Origin: Pseudomonadota bacterium
GTDB lineage: Bacteria > Pseudomonadota > Gammaproteobacteria > Pseudomonadales > Azotimanducaceae
NCBI GenBank assembly: GCA_009936895.1
Contig: JAACDS010000096.1
Coordinates: 1-9,447 of the forward strand
Reading direction: 5' to 3'
DNA: 9,447 nt
Positions 1 to 6,331 of the stretch are shown piece by piece. The notes below the pieces were generated by a model, which had not been told where the DNA came from, made no database searches, and saw only the letters and a list, made by a program, of their open reading frames with translations. Positions within the stretch are counted from its first letter, which is position 1. Each line of letters begins with the position of its first letter. The position numbers and the translations under genes were made by a program.

Positions 1-722
1 CCCATGGCGCCTCGCCCGATCATGACACCATCCGCGCCGCTCGCGGCCATCGCTCGAGACGCCGACTGCGCATCGATCACATCGCCGTTCACGAACAAAG
101 GCACGTGAATATGCTGTCTGGCTTCGCGCAAACGGTGGGGATGAGCTTCCCCCTTAAAACGACAGGCTCTGCTGCGACCATGCATCACGATAAGCTGAGC
201 ACCCGCGTTCTGTGCCGCGATCGCTGCCTCGGTACCGACACTGTCATCCAACGTCAGTCCTATCCGGGTTTTAATCGATACCGGTGCGTCCACTGCCGAC
301 GCCACAGCGCCGACGATGCGCTGAATTTGATCAATGTCATTGAGTAAGGCCGCACCTGCTGCCTTGCGACACACTTTTTTTGCCGGGCAACCGAAATTGA
401 TATCAACCAATTCAACGCCTTCACCCACCAAACGACGAGCCGACTCTGCCATTACCAGCGGATCGTATCCGGCAATTTGGACAGCCTGAGGCGTTACACC
501 ATCAATCAAAACCCGCCGAGACCGGCTTTTGCCGGTGTCCCATAGTTCCGGTTTAGCAGTCACCATTTCGCTCACCATGTGACCAGCGCCAAAAGACCAC
601 GCCAGTGTGCGAAAAGGCACATCGGTCATGCCCGCCATGGGCGCTAAGGCGACACCGTTACGCAGCGTAAGCTCGCCATTCGCCAGAGCAATAGGATGGG
701 ATAACGGCATAGGGGACGACAT
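1..722 (-). CDS. dusB: tRNA-dihydrouridine synthase B (3'-truncated by window edge)
   Basis: FMN-dependent enzyme that reduces specific uridines in the tRNA D-loop to dihydrouridine, in the cytoplasm. I translated 240 residues by hand from the ATG at 722; DusB is usually about 320-330 residues, so the C-terminal helical tRNA-binding part lies beyond base 1. Visible: the FMN-site motif APMAGMTD (residues 27-34), the DINFGCPAKK motif with the catalytic cysteine at 112, the flavin-site lysine in IKTR (151), HGRSR (His181), FVNGDV, and the phosphate-binding DGVMIGRGAMG at the edge. The frame opens only after a TGA at 759-761. The ATG at 722 is the first usable start and the ATG at 710 is an alternative; neither has a clear Shine-Dalgarno. 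It lies 117 bp downstream of prmA. In relatives fis follows dusB, but that would be outside this window. Confidence 0.95.
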   Translation of the reverse strand, partial: MSSPMPLSHPIALANGELTLRNGVALAPMAGMTDVPFRTLAWSFGAGHMVSEMVTAKPELWDTGKSRSRRVLIDGVTPQAVQIAGYDPLVMAESARRLVGEGVELVDINFGCPAKKVCRKAAGAALLNDIDQIQRIVGAVASAVDAPVSIKTRIGLTLDDSVGTEAAIAAQNAGAQLIVMHGRSRACRFKGEAHPHRLREARQHIHVPLFVNGDVIDAQSASRAMAASGADGVMIGRGAM

Positions 723-746
723 GACGATGATGAAGTGATACCAAAT

Positions 747-752
747 ATTGTA
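747..752 (-). promoter_or_regulatory. possible -10 box upstream of dusB
   Basis: On the minus strand TACAAT (5 of 6 to TATAAT) lies 24 bases upstream of the dusB ATG at 722. The position 17 bp further upstream (CGGTGG) is a poor -35 match, so an activator would probably be needed. Two copies of CAAATCTG lie just upstream of it (780-787 and 791-798). In enterobacteria the dusB-fis operon has its own strongly regulated promoter, which makes a promoter here reasonable. It rests on one short motif only. Confidence 0.25.
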
Positions 753-779
753 GGGCGCTCATGATAGACCCACCGAGAC

Positions 780-798
780 CAAATCTGTAGCAAATCTG
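780..798. repeat. tandem 8-bp direct repeat CAAATCTG, 11-bp period
   Basis: CAAATCTG occurs at 780-787 and again at 791-798, separated by TAG. The 11-bp period is about one helical turn, so both copies face the same side of the DNA. They lie in the prmA-dusB gap, just upstream of the possible dusB -10 element, where an activator could bind. Chance occurrence is not excluded. Confidence 0.4.
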
Positions 799-839
799 GG
801 CATCTACCGATGGAATGCGACAGCATTTACGCCGGTTGG

Positions 840-1763
840 TCAGTCTCGTGTTCCCGTCAAACAAACCCACTCGGCTTCCGAGGTCATTGGCGCGAAATTG
901 ATCTCTGGATAGCCATCCACGACCTGCTGAGCCTGATAATCCAGAATTCCAGACAGCACCAGTTGGCCCGGACGCGCCAACACCTGAGAAAACGTCGGCG
1001 CTAATTCAATAATAGGCGCGGCCAAAATGTTGGCGACCACCACATCAAAGTGGCCGATCCAGCGTTGCTTGTTGCGTTCGAATTCCGTCAGTGAAAAGGT
1101 TTCAACCCGATCACTGATCTGATTGAACTCCGCGTTCTCCTGAGTCGCCAGAACCGCTTGGTCGTCGTAATCCACGGCGATAACGCGCGCGCCCAAGAGG
1201 GCTGCGGCAATGGCCAAAATTCCAGATCCACAGCCAAAATCGAGCACCGTTCGGTCGGGCAAAACATGGCTCGCAATCCATTCAAGACACATGCGTGTGG
1301 TGGGATGGCTGCCGCTGCCAAAAGCCAGACCCGGCTCTAAGTAAAGAGCCGTTTTATCTGCCGGAACATGGTCTGCTGCCACCGCTGCGGGGCCGGCATA
1401 CCGACCGGATTCCTGTTTCGGCAATAACCACAGGCGACCACCAAATTCCGCGCGAACCGTATGGTTTGCCAAACGTTTCTGCCAATCTTCTTCAGCGATG
1501 AAGGCCACATCCAAACGCTCGTGAATATTGGGATCCAACCGGCGCAGCGCGTCATTCAACCCGCTGATGCTCGCCGCGACAGGAAACAGGTCCAACAGAC
1601 TGATGTGCTCCCACAGCGGGATCTCGCCGGGTGCCGGCTCCAGCACCACTTCATCAACCTGACTCTCAAATGTGATCGCCACAGCGCCATTGGCCAGCAT
1701 CGCTTCTTCGAATTGAGCGGCTTCGTCGGTTCGAACCGCGACAGTAAACTGCAACCAACTCAC
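840..1763 (-). CDS. prmA: ribosomal protein L11 methyltransferase
   Basis: SAM-dependent cytoplasmic enzyme that trimethylates amino groups of ribosomal protein L11. The 307-residue product is close to the usual length of about 293. The N-terminal substrate domain starts MSWLQF, matching the family start (E. coli MPWIQL), which supports the GTG at 1763. The linker ends in GGRLWLLPK (108-116). The catalytic domain follows: LEPGLAFGSGSHPTT (142-156), SAM motif I VLDFGCGSGILAI (173-185), an acidic residue after the second strand (AVDYD, 196-200), and VVVANILAAPI (241-251) near the active site. The stretch before GGRLW lacks the second Trp and the Phe-x-Pro usual there, a mild divergence. The GTG overlaps the accB TGA by four bases and has no obvious Shine-Dalgarno of its own, so translation is probably coupled to accB. 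In relatives accC lies directly upstream; here it does not. Confidence 0.96.
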   Translation of the reverse strand: MSWLQFTVAVRTDEAAQFEEAMLANGAVAITFESQVDEVVLEPAPGEIPLWEHISLLDLFPVAASISGLNDALRRLDPNIHERLDVAFIAEEDWQKRLANHTVRAEFGGRLWLLPKQESGRYAGPAAVAADHVPADKTALYLEPGLAFGSGSHPTTRMCLEWIASHVLPDRTVLDFGCGSGILAIAAALLGARVIAVDYDDQAVLATQENAEFNQISDRVETFSLTEFERNKQRWIGHFDVVVANILAAPIIELAPTFSQVLARPGQLVLSGILDYQAQQVVDGYPEINFAPMTSEAEWVCLTGTRD

Positions 1764-2176
1764 GAAATAACGAACAAAGCAGTACCAGTAGCAACTGCGT
1801 CGGCGTTGGCAACACGTATTTCCCTAACCGTTCCGGAGATTGTGGACGTCACTTCGTTCATCATTTTCATGCTTTCAATTATGCACAGTACATCGCCTGT
1901 GCTGACCTGTTGCCCGATGCTGACAAACGGATCAGCTTCTGGGCTCGGCGCTTGGTAAAACACACCGGCCATCGGTGCCTTGAGCGTTTGCGCTGACGAT
2001 GCCGGAGCGGCCTCTTTCGGCGCCGCAACAGGTGCAGCAACCACCGGAACTGCCGCCTGCCCACCCGCCGTCGCCATAGAAATGCGAATCGACTCATCGC
2101 CGCTGCTGACTTCAAGCTCGGCAACACCGGACTCTTCCACCAGTTCGATCAGTTTTTTTATTTTTCGAAGATCCAT
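1760..2176 (-). CDS. accB: acetyl-CoA carboxylase biotin carboxyl carrier protein
   Basis: Carries the biotin that is carboxylated by AccC and then delivers CO2 to acetyl-CoA through AccAD, the first committed step of fatty acid synthesis. At 138 residues it is shorter than the 156 of E. coli, mainly because the Ala/Pro-rich linker (about 35-63) is short. The N-terminal helix MDLRKIKKLIELVEESGVAE is typical. The biotinyl domain covers about 64-138 and includes the AccB 'thumb' region (SPEADPF, 78-84) and the biotin site ESMKMMNEV with the acceptor Lys104. The residue before Met-Lys is Ser rather than the usual Ala. GGGAG seven bases before the ATG is a good ribosome binding site. It lies 36 bp after aroQ. 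The partner gene accC, normally immediately downstream, is absent and prmA follows directly. Confidence 0.96.
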   Translation of the reverse strand: MDLRKIKKLIELVEESGVAELEVSSGDESIRISMATAGGQAAVPVVAAPVAAPKEAAPASSAQTLKAPMAGVFYQAPSPEADPFVSIGQQVSTGDVLCIIESMKMMNEVTSTISGTVREIRVANADAVATGTALFVIS

Positions 2177-2204
2177 GTTCGCGCTCCCGCTCTACCAATT
2201 GAAG

Positions 2205-2220
2205 CACAATGTCTATTGTG
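2205..2220. repeat. perfect 6-bp inverted repeat over the aroQ stop codon
   Basis: CACAAT (2205-2210) and ATTGTG (2215-2220) are perfect complements separated by four bases. The repeat spans the aroQ TAG (2213-2215) and lies 29-44 bases before the accB start. As RNA it could form a short A/U-rich hairpin; it has no T-run after it on the minus strand, so it is not a terminator. It could influence aroQ-accB coupling or be an operator half-site pair. Confidence 0.4.
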
Positions 2221-2656
2221 CAAGTTCACTCAACGCATAATCCAAGGCAAAGTCATATCCCTTCGAACCCAACCCGGCAACAACGCCAACAGCCACATCA
2301 CTGAGATAGGAGTGATGCCGGAATTCTTCCCGCGCATGAACATTGGACAAATGAACTTCGATAAAGGGAATGGCGACCCCCAGCAGCGCATCACGCAACG
2401 CGATGCTCGTATGGGTAAAGGCTCCGGGGTTGATCACGATGAAGCCCACGTCAAGCAACTTTGCCTGATGCACCGCATCCACAAGCTCGTGCTCAGCATT
2501 GCTCTGGATACATGTCACAAGGGCACCATTGGCATCTGCGGTGTCAATCAACCGTGCCTCTATGTCTGCCAAGGTCTCTGAACCGTAGACCTCAGGCTCG
2601 CGCGTGCCCAACAAATTCAAATTAGGGCCATTGAGTAACAGTATGCGTTTTGACAC
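2213..2656 (-). CDS. aroQ: 3-dehydroquinate dehydratase, type II
   Basis: Third step of the shikimate pathway: dehydrates 3-dehydroquinate to 3-dehydroshikimate, in the cytoplasm, as a dodecamer in the type II family. The 147-residue product has the usual length. It contains the start motif ILLLNGPNLNLLGTREPEVYG with Arg19 and the catalytic Tyr24 on the flexible lid, QSNAEHELVD (51-60), INPGAFTHTS with Asn76 and catalytic His82, and EVHLSN with Glu100 and His102, then Arg113. All recognised active-site residues are present. The start is GTG at 2656, preceded by AAAGGA with an eight-base spacer. It is 104 bp downstream of dsbD and 36 bp upstream of accB, the order seen in Pseudomonas. Confidence 0.97.
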   Translation of the reverse strand: MSKRILLLNGPNLNLLGTREPEVYGSETLADIEARLIDTADANGALVTCIQSNAEHELVDAVHQAKLLDVGFIVINPGAFTHTSIALRDALLGVAIPFIEVHLSNVHAREEFRHHSYLSDVAVGVVAGLGSKGYDFALDYALSELAQ

Positions 2657-2695
2657 GTTGAACGTCCTTTTGATTTCCGACGCGGCTGACCGGTA

Positions 2696-2708
2696 TAGGC
2701 AAAGCCTA
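2696..2708. repeat. short inverted repeat in the dsbD-aroQ gap
   Basis: TAGGC (2696-2700) and GCCTA (2704-2708) are perfect complements around AAA. The site is 40-52 bases upstream of the aroQ GTG, in the 104-bp gap after dsbD. It could be an operator or a small leader hairpin. No convincing -35/-10 pair was found in the gap, and no terminator for dsbD on the minus strand. Confidence 0.3.
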
Positions 2709-2760
2709 GTGGAATTGAGCCGAATTTACTATTTATCCGAAGTTAGGCTAATTTTTTGCT

Positions 2761-4770
2761 TTATTGGCGATTTTTAACAGAAGTTATTAACCTAATTTTT
2801 TCGTTGGCGGCGAGAACCAGGCCTAATTGGGCACTCAAGCGCTCAGCATCCACCTCACCTTGAATTCTAAATTCCTCGAACTCACTGCCATCTTCGCCGA
2901 AAAAGACTAGGCTCGGCGGGCCAAAGAGCCCGTAACGCTTCAGCAGAGCCTGATCCTGTTCATCATTGGCCGTCACGTCAGCGCGCAGCAGTGTGAACTG
3001 CGCCAGTTTTTCCGCCACCGCTGGCTCTGGGAACACAGTCCGCTCCATCACCTTGCAGGAGATACACCAGTCCGCGTACAAATCCAGAATCACCGGCCCG
3101 CTCGCTGACGCCATCACCCGCTCAACATCCACCGTCGACTTCATGGGCTGCCAGCTTACCTCGCCACCACGCCCCTGCTCGGATGAGCCACCTGCGGCCA
3201 ACCCTACCAATGGTTTGAATGGGTCTACGGCGCCAGCGCTGGCCCCAAATAGACACGCGGCTCCCCAAAAAACCATCATCAGGCCAACAATCTGACCAAA
3301 CCGCTGGCCAGATTGTTTAGGCACAAACTCAAGCGCGCCAAGGTAAACGCCGCCTGCCACCAATAATACCGCCCACAAAGCCAAGGCGACCGATCCCGGT
3401 AGCAGGCGCTCCAGCAGCCATACTGCGACACCCAGTAGACCGAAGCCAAAGACACCCTTAACCGTATTCATCCAGGCACCGGCGCGTGGTAGCCAATGCC
3501 CGCCACTGCCGCCTACGATCATCAATGGGACGCCCATACCCAAACCTAGGGCAAACAACGCAGATCCGCCCAAGACCGCGTCTTGGGTGTTGGACAGATA
3601 AATCAGCGCTCCGGCCAAGGGGGCAGAGATGCAAGGTGATACCACCAAACTCGACAAAGAGCCCATGACGAAAACGGATGGATACCGCCCACCACCCTGT
3701 TTAGCGCTGCGCTCGTCAATCCACTGCTGCAATGACTGAGGCAAGGCCAGTTCGTAGAAACCGAACATGGCCCCGGACAGCAACACAAAGACGATAGCAA
3801 AACTGGTCAGCACCCATGGGCTTTGCAGGGTTGCCTGCAAATTGAGCTCAGCACCAAACAGCCCCACCAGCAATCCAACCAAGGCGTAGGTCAATGCCAT
3901 GCCGAGTACATAGGCCAAAGACAGCGTAAACGCACGAGTTTTGGTCAAGCCCTCCCCTTCGCCAACGATGATGGTGGATAAAATCGGCACCATCGGGAAA
4001 ACGCAGGGGGTAAAGGCCAGGCCGATACCGGCAACAAAGAACAGCACCAAGGACACGGCAAAGCTGCTGGTTTGCAGTACGTTGGCCATCGCCCGATCTT
4101 CGCCAACACTCTGAAGCGGTGCGGTAACAGAAGCGTCGGACTCTGGATTTGCTCGACTGGACTCTCTGCCTCTTCCACTCGGGGCTTTTGCCAGCAAAGA
4201 ACTGCCCGCGACGGAAAAGCTGCGGGTCTCAGGCGGGTAACATAGCCCAGCATCCGCACATCCCTGATAGTCCATATGTATCTCAGCATCATCCGGCAGC
4301 GTGCCAACCACGGGTATCTGCATGGCCATCGAGCCGTAATAGACCTCTACATCACCAAAAAACTCGTCTCGTTTAGCGATACCGCTGGGAATGCGTGGTT
4401 CACCAAGCATGGCGCCACTGTCTAGGGCGTCGAGCCGAACGTCGAACTGATGACGATAAAGGTAGTAGCCATCGGCAATTTCCCAGCGTGCCAAGATCAC
4501 GCGATTGGGTTGCATCGAGACGCGCAATTGAAAGGCCTCATCCACGGGCAAAAACTCGGGCTCTTCGTTCAGCCAGCTTGAGCTATCCGCTCGCAGATCC
4601 GTCGCGCTCGATTGGGCCACCGCGTGCACAGCAACAAAGGGTACAGCCAGCAACGCCATTGTTAGCCCGATACACCAAGCTCGGAAACGCCCTTGGGCGC
4701 TGCCACTCTTATTGGCTAGAAACGTCAACAACCTCAATGCTCCTATGGGGTGATGGGTATGGATATCCAT
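2761..4770 (-). CDS. dsbD: thiol:disulfide interchange protein DsbD
   Basis: Inner-membrane protein that passes electrons from cytoplasmic thioredoxin to periplasmic DsbC, DsbG and cytochrome c maturation factors. All three domains are present in 669 residues (E. coli about 565). A signal peptide (hydrophobic about 32-50, AVA cleavage region near 52) has an unusually long n-region. The periplasmic alpha domain holds the Cys171/Cys177 pair (GCADAGLCYPP). The multi-span beta domain (about 235-510) has Cys256 in FTPCVFPMVP and Cys380 in VVSPCISAPLAG. The gamma thioredoxin-like domain has WCISCK (Cys569/Cys572). The ATG at 4770 has no Shine-Dalgarno; a TTG at 4731 (residue 14) has AGGAG eight bases upstream and would give a more normal signal peptide. 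First gene of the leftward group and divergent from the lipoprotein gene at 4880. Confidence 0.96.
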   Translation of the reverse strand: MDIHTHHPIGALRLLTFLANKSGSAQGRFRAWCIGLTMALLAVPFVAVHAVAQSSATDLRADSSSWLNEEPEFLPVDEAFQLRVSMQPNRVILARWEIADGYYLYRHQFDVRLDALDSGAMLGEPRIPSGIAKRDEFFGDVEVYYGSMAMQIPVVGTLPDDAEIHMDYQGCADAGLCYPPETRSFSVAGSSLLAKAPSGRGRESSRANPESDASVTAPLQSVGEDRAMANVLQTSSFAVSLVLFFVAGIGLAFTPCVFPMVPILSTIIVGEGEGLTKTRAFTLSLAYVLGMALTYALVGLLVGLFGAELNLQATLQSPWVLTSFAIVFVLLSGAMFGFYELALPQSLQQWIDERSAKQGGGRYPSVFVMGSLSSLVVSPCISAPLAGALIYLSNTQDAVLGGSALFALGLGMGVPLMIVGGSGGHWLPRAGAWMNTVKGVFGFGLLGVAVWLLERLLPGSVALALWAVLLVAGGVYLGALEFVPKQSGQRFGQIVGLMMVFWGAACLFGASAGAVDPFKPLVGLAAGGSSEQGRGGEVSWQPMKSTVDVERVMASASGPVILDLYADWCISCKVMERTVFPEPAVAEKLAQFTLLRADVTANDEQDQALLKRYGLFGPPSLVFFGEDGSEFEEFRIQGEVDAERLSAQLGLVLAANEKIRLITSVKNRQ

Positions 4771-4799
4771 TGAACCGTCACAGCATGGTACCGATTCAT

Positions 4800-4813
4800 T
4801 GACAACTTTGTCA
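4800..4813. promoter_or_regulatory. perfect palindrome in the divergent dsbD/lipoprotein region
   Basis: TGACAA (4800-4805) and TTGTCA (4808-4813) are perfect complements around CT. The site is in the 109-bp region between dsbD (start 4770) and the rightward lipoprotein gene (start 4880), so one bound dimer could control both. The left arm overlaps TTGACA (4799-4804), a perfect -35 sequence for the plus strand, but no good -10 lies 16-18 bp from it. A candidate operator; the regulator is unknown. Confidence 0.4.
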
Positions 4814-4879
4814 GGCTAACCGACAGATGCAGGCCCATATGCTAAGGTCGCTCGATCTTTTCCAACGCCCTCATCAATC

Positions 4880-5593
4880 ATGCGTCGAAACAATCCTGAA
4901 GTCATTGCAAGAGCGACTAGTTCAGGAGCCGCGAGCGCCCGGCGCCCTGTTGCAACCACTGTGATGCTGTTTTTACTCTGGGGCTGCGTCAGCGTCTCAG
5001 TGGATCCCACAACATCGTCGAGTCGACCCCTCAGCGCCGAAGAAAAAAACCAAGTCGAATCGCTCTTAGTCCGTGCTGAAAAAGCACTTGCAAGCGACCT
5101 TTTGGACGTCTCGAAGCCAGACAGCGCGACATATCTTTATCAGCGTGCATTATCACTCGACCCTAACAGCGCAGAAGCCGAGCGAGGGTTAGAGCAGATT
5201 GTTGAACGCTACGTAGCCTTGGCGCTGACGGCTGCACGACAGGGCAACTCGGACCTCGCGCGCGACTTGCTCACACGCAGTCGCGCAATCGACCCAGAGC
5301 ATCTATCCGTTGGCCCAACTCTCGAGTTCATCAACGCGATCGATACGTCTCAGCAAGAAAGCGTTATCATTCGAGGTCTGACGCCGTCGGCGTTGACGGA
5401 CGCAATCGATAACTTGGTGCGCAATGCAGGGGCTGCCTGCCGGTACCGTATTTCCGCAGCCAACGACGGGCGAGCGAGGGAACTGTATCGAATGCTTCGA
5501 GAAGGATTCGCCCGAAACAACATAAATCGACGCCCCCGGGCGGCAACTGAAATATCCACACCTGACCGATTGGAGCGAATTTGTACCCAATGA
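4880..5593 (+). CDS. uncharacterised TPR-like lipoprotein
   Basis: I do not recognise the family. The 237-residue product starts with a basic n-region (RR at 21-22), a hydrophobic stretch (about 23-34) and a lipobox-like LWGC, so Cys36 is probably lipidated and the protein anchored in the envelope; Trp before Gly-Cys is unusual. Residues about 55-150 are helical and TPR-like, with two ALSLDP/SRAIDP-type repeat ends (90-95, 134-139). The C-terminal part (about 161-237) has a different character, VIIRGLTPSALTDAIDNLV then RYRISAANDGRARELYRML. Its only other cysteines are Cys187 and Cys235, which could form a disulfide. The ATG at 4880 is the only ATG/GTG/TTG after an in-frame stop at 4817-4819, but lacks a Shine-Dalgarno; a start just before the hydrophobic stretch (GTG 4961, ATG 4964) is too short for a signal peptide. 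Its TGA overlaps the PCuAC start. Confidence 0.8.
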   Translation: MRRNNPEVIARATSSGAASARRPVATTVMLFLLWGCVSVSVDPTTSSSRPLSAEEKNQVESLLVRAEKALASDLLDVSKPDSATYLYQRALSLDPNSAEAERGLEQIVERYVALALTAARQGNSDLARDLLTRSRAIDPEHLSVGPTLEFINAIDTSQQESVIIRGLTPSALTDAIDNLVRNAGAACRYRISAANDGRARELYRMLREGFARNNINRRPRAATEISTPDRLERICTQ

Positions 5594-6147
5594 ACATCAA
5601 CCACCGTACCGTCTATCCTTTTGGCGCTGCAAAGGCCCTCGCCATATTCTTGATCGCAGTAACACTTCAGGCATGCGGTACAAACACCGATTCCGCCAAG
5701 AGCGCCGGCAACGACTCTTCAGCTTCGAAAGCACATGACGATCATCAAATGGAGACGCGTGATAACGCAATCGCAGCCTTACACCTTGTGGAAGCCAGGG
5801 TAAATGAACCGGCGCCGGGACAGCGGATGAGTGCAGGCTACTTCACGCTCATGAATCACGGCGCTGAGGCTATCACTCTCACCAAAATCGCATCGGACGC
5901 CGCCGACGTACAAATGCACACGACGACATTGGAAGCGAGCGGTACGACGATGCGGCCTCTGGACAAGATTACCATCGCACCGAACGGCCAGATCGTTTTC
6001 CAGCCTGGCGGCAACCATCTCATGATTCGCAATCTATCTGCAGAGGCGAAGTCACTTGCGATGACGATGACCTTCGATAACGGCGGTAGCTTGAACACCA
6101 GCTTCACTGTCATCCCCATGGATGCTTGGATGAACGCGACGCGATAA
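5590..6147 (+). CDS. PCuAC-family copper chaperone lipoprotein (DUF461)
   Basis: PCuAC proteins bind Cu(I) in the periplasm and, where studied, help deliver copper to the CuA or CuB sites of cytochrome oxidase. With the ATG at 5590 the product has 185 residues. The signal peptide ends in a clear lipobox LQAC, so Cys29 is probably lipidated. The cupredoxin-like domain (about 62-180) matches the family motif exactly: His110, ten residues, Met121, 21 residues, His143-x-Met145. The context AGYFTLMNHG and GGNHLMI is also typical. The linker holds an extra HDDHQM (49-54), a possible second metal site. The ATG overlaps the upstream TGA (ATGA), implying coupled translation. A TTG at 5581 has GGAG five bases before it and is a real alternative start, adding three residues. 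No copper-responsive promoter was recognised. Confidence 0.92.
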   Translation: MNINHRTVYPFGAAKALAIFLIAVTLQACGTNTDSAKSAGNDSSASKAHDDHQMETRDNAIAALHLVEARVNEPAPGQRMSAGYFTLMNHGAEAITLTKIASDAADVQMHTTTLEASGTTMRPLDKITIAPNGQIVFQPGGNHLMIRNLSAEAKSLAMTMTFDNGGSLNTSFTVIPMDAWMNATR

Positions 6148-6331
6148 CGCGTGCCCGACCGACGAACGACTTAACTGTACCAAACGCGAAACGGCGCGTA
6201 TCTAGACAAGCTTGGGCACCAACCCCTAGCGCAATGCTCTATGATGTTTATCGCGCGACCATGACTCGCCTTCTGTAGATTGAACAGCAAAGCCAATTTG
6301 CTCTAGGGCAGGCTCCCAACGAGACCACGAT

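Noticed and set aside
1461..1958. Plus-strand open frame of 165 codons
   Set aside because: It is antisense to prmA and accB and shows no domain or ribosome binding site.
4759..4770. ATGGATATCCAT palindrome at the dsbD start
   Set aside because: Perfect but short, and largely explained by the start codon and following codons; no partner site seen.
4395..4802. Plus-strand open frame of 135 codons
   Set aside because: It is antisense to the dsbD signal and alpha domain; the product is Arg/Ser-rich and unlike any protein I know.
6148..6331. Promoter for the DUF2333 gene in the 184-bp gap
   Set aside because: TATGAT (6240-6245) and TTGAAC (6280-6285) are present, but neither has an acceptable partner element at 16-18 bp; no hairpin terminator or small gene was seen either.
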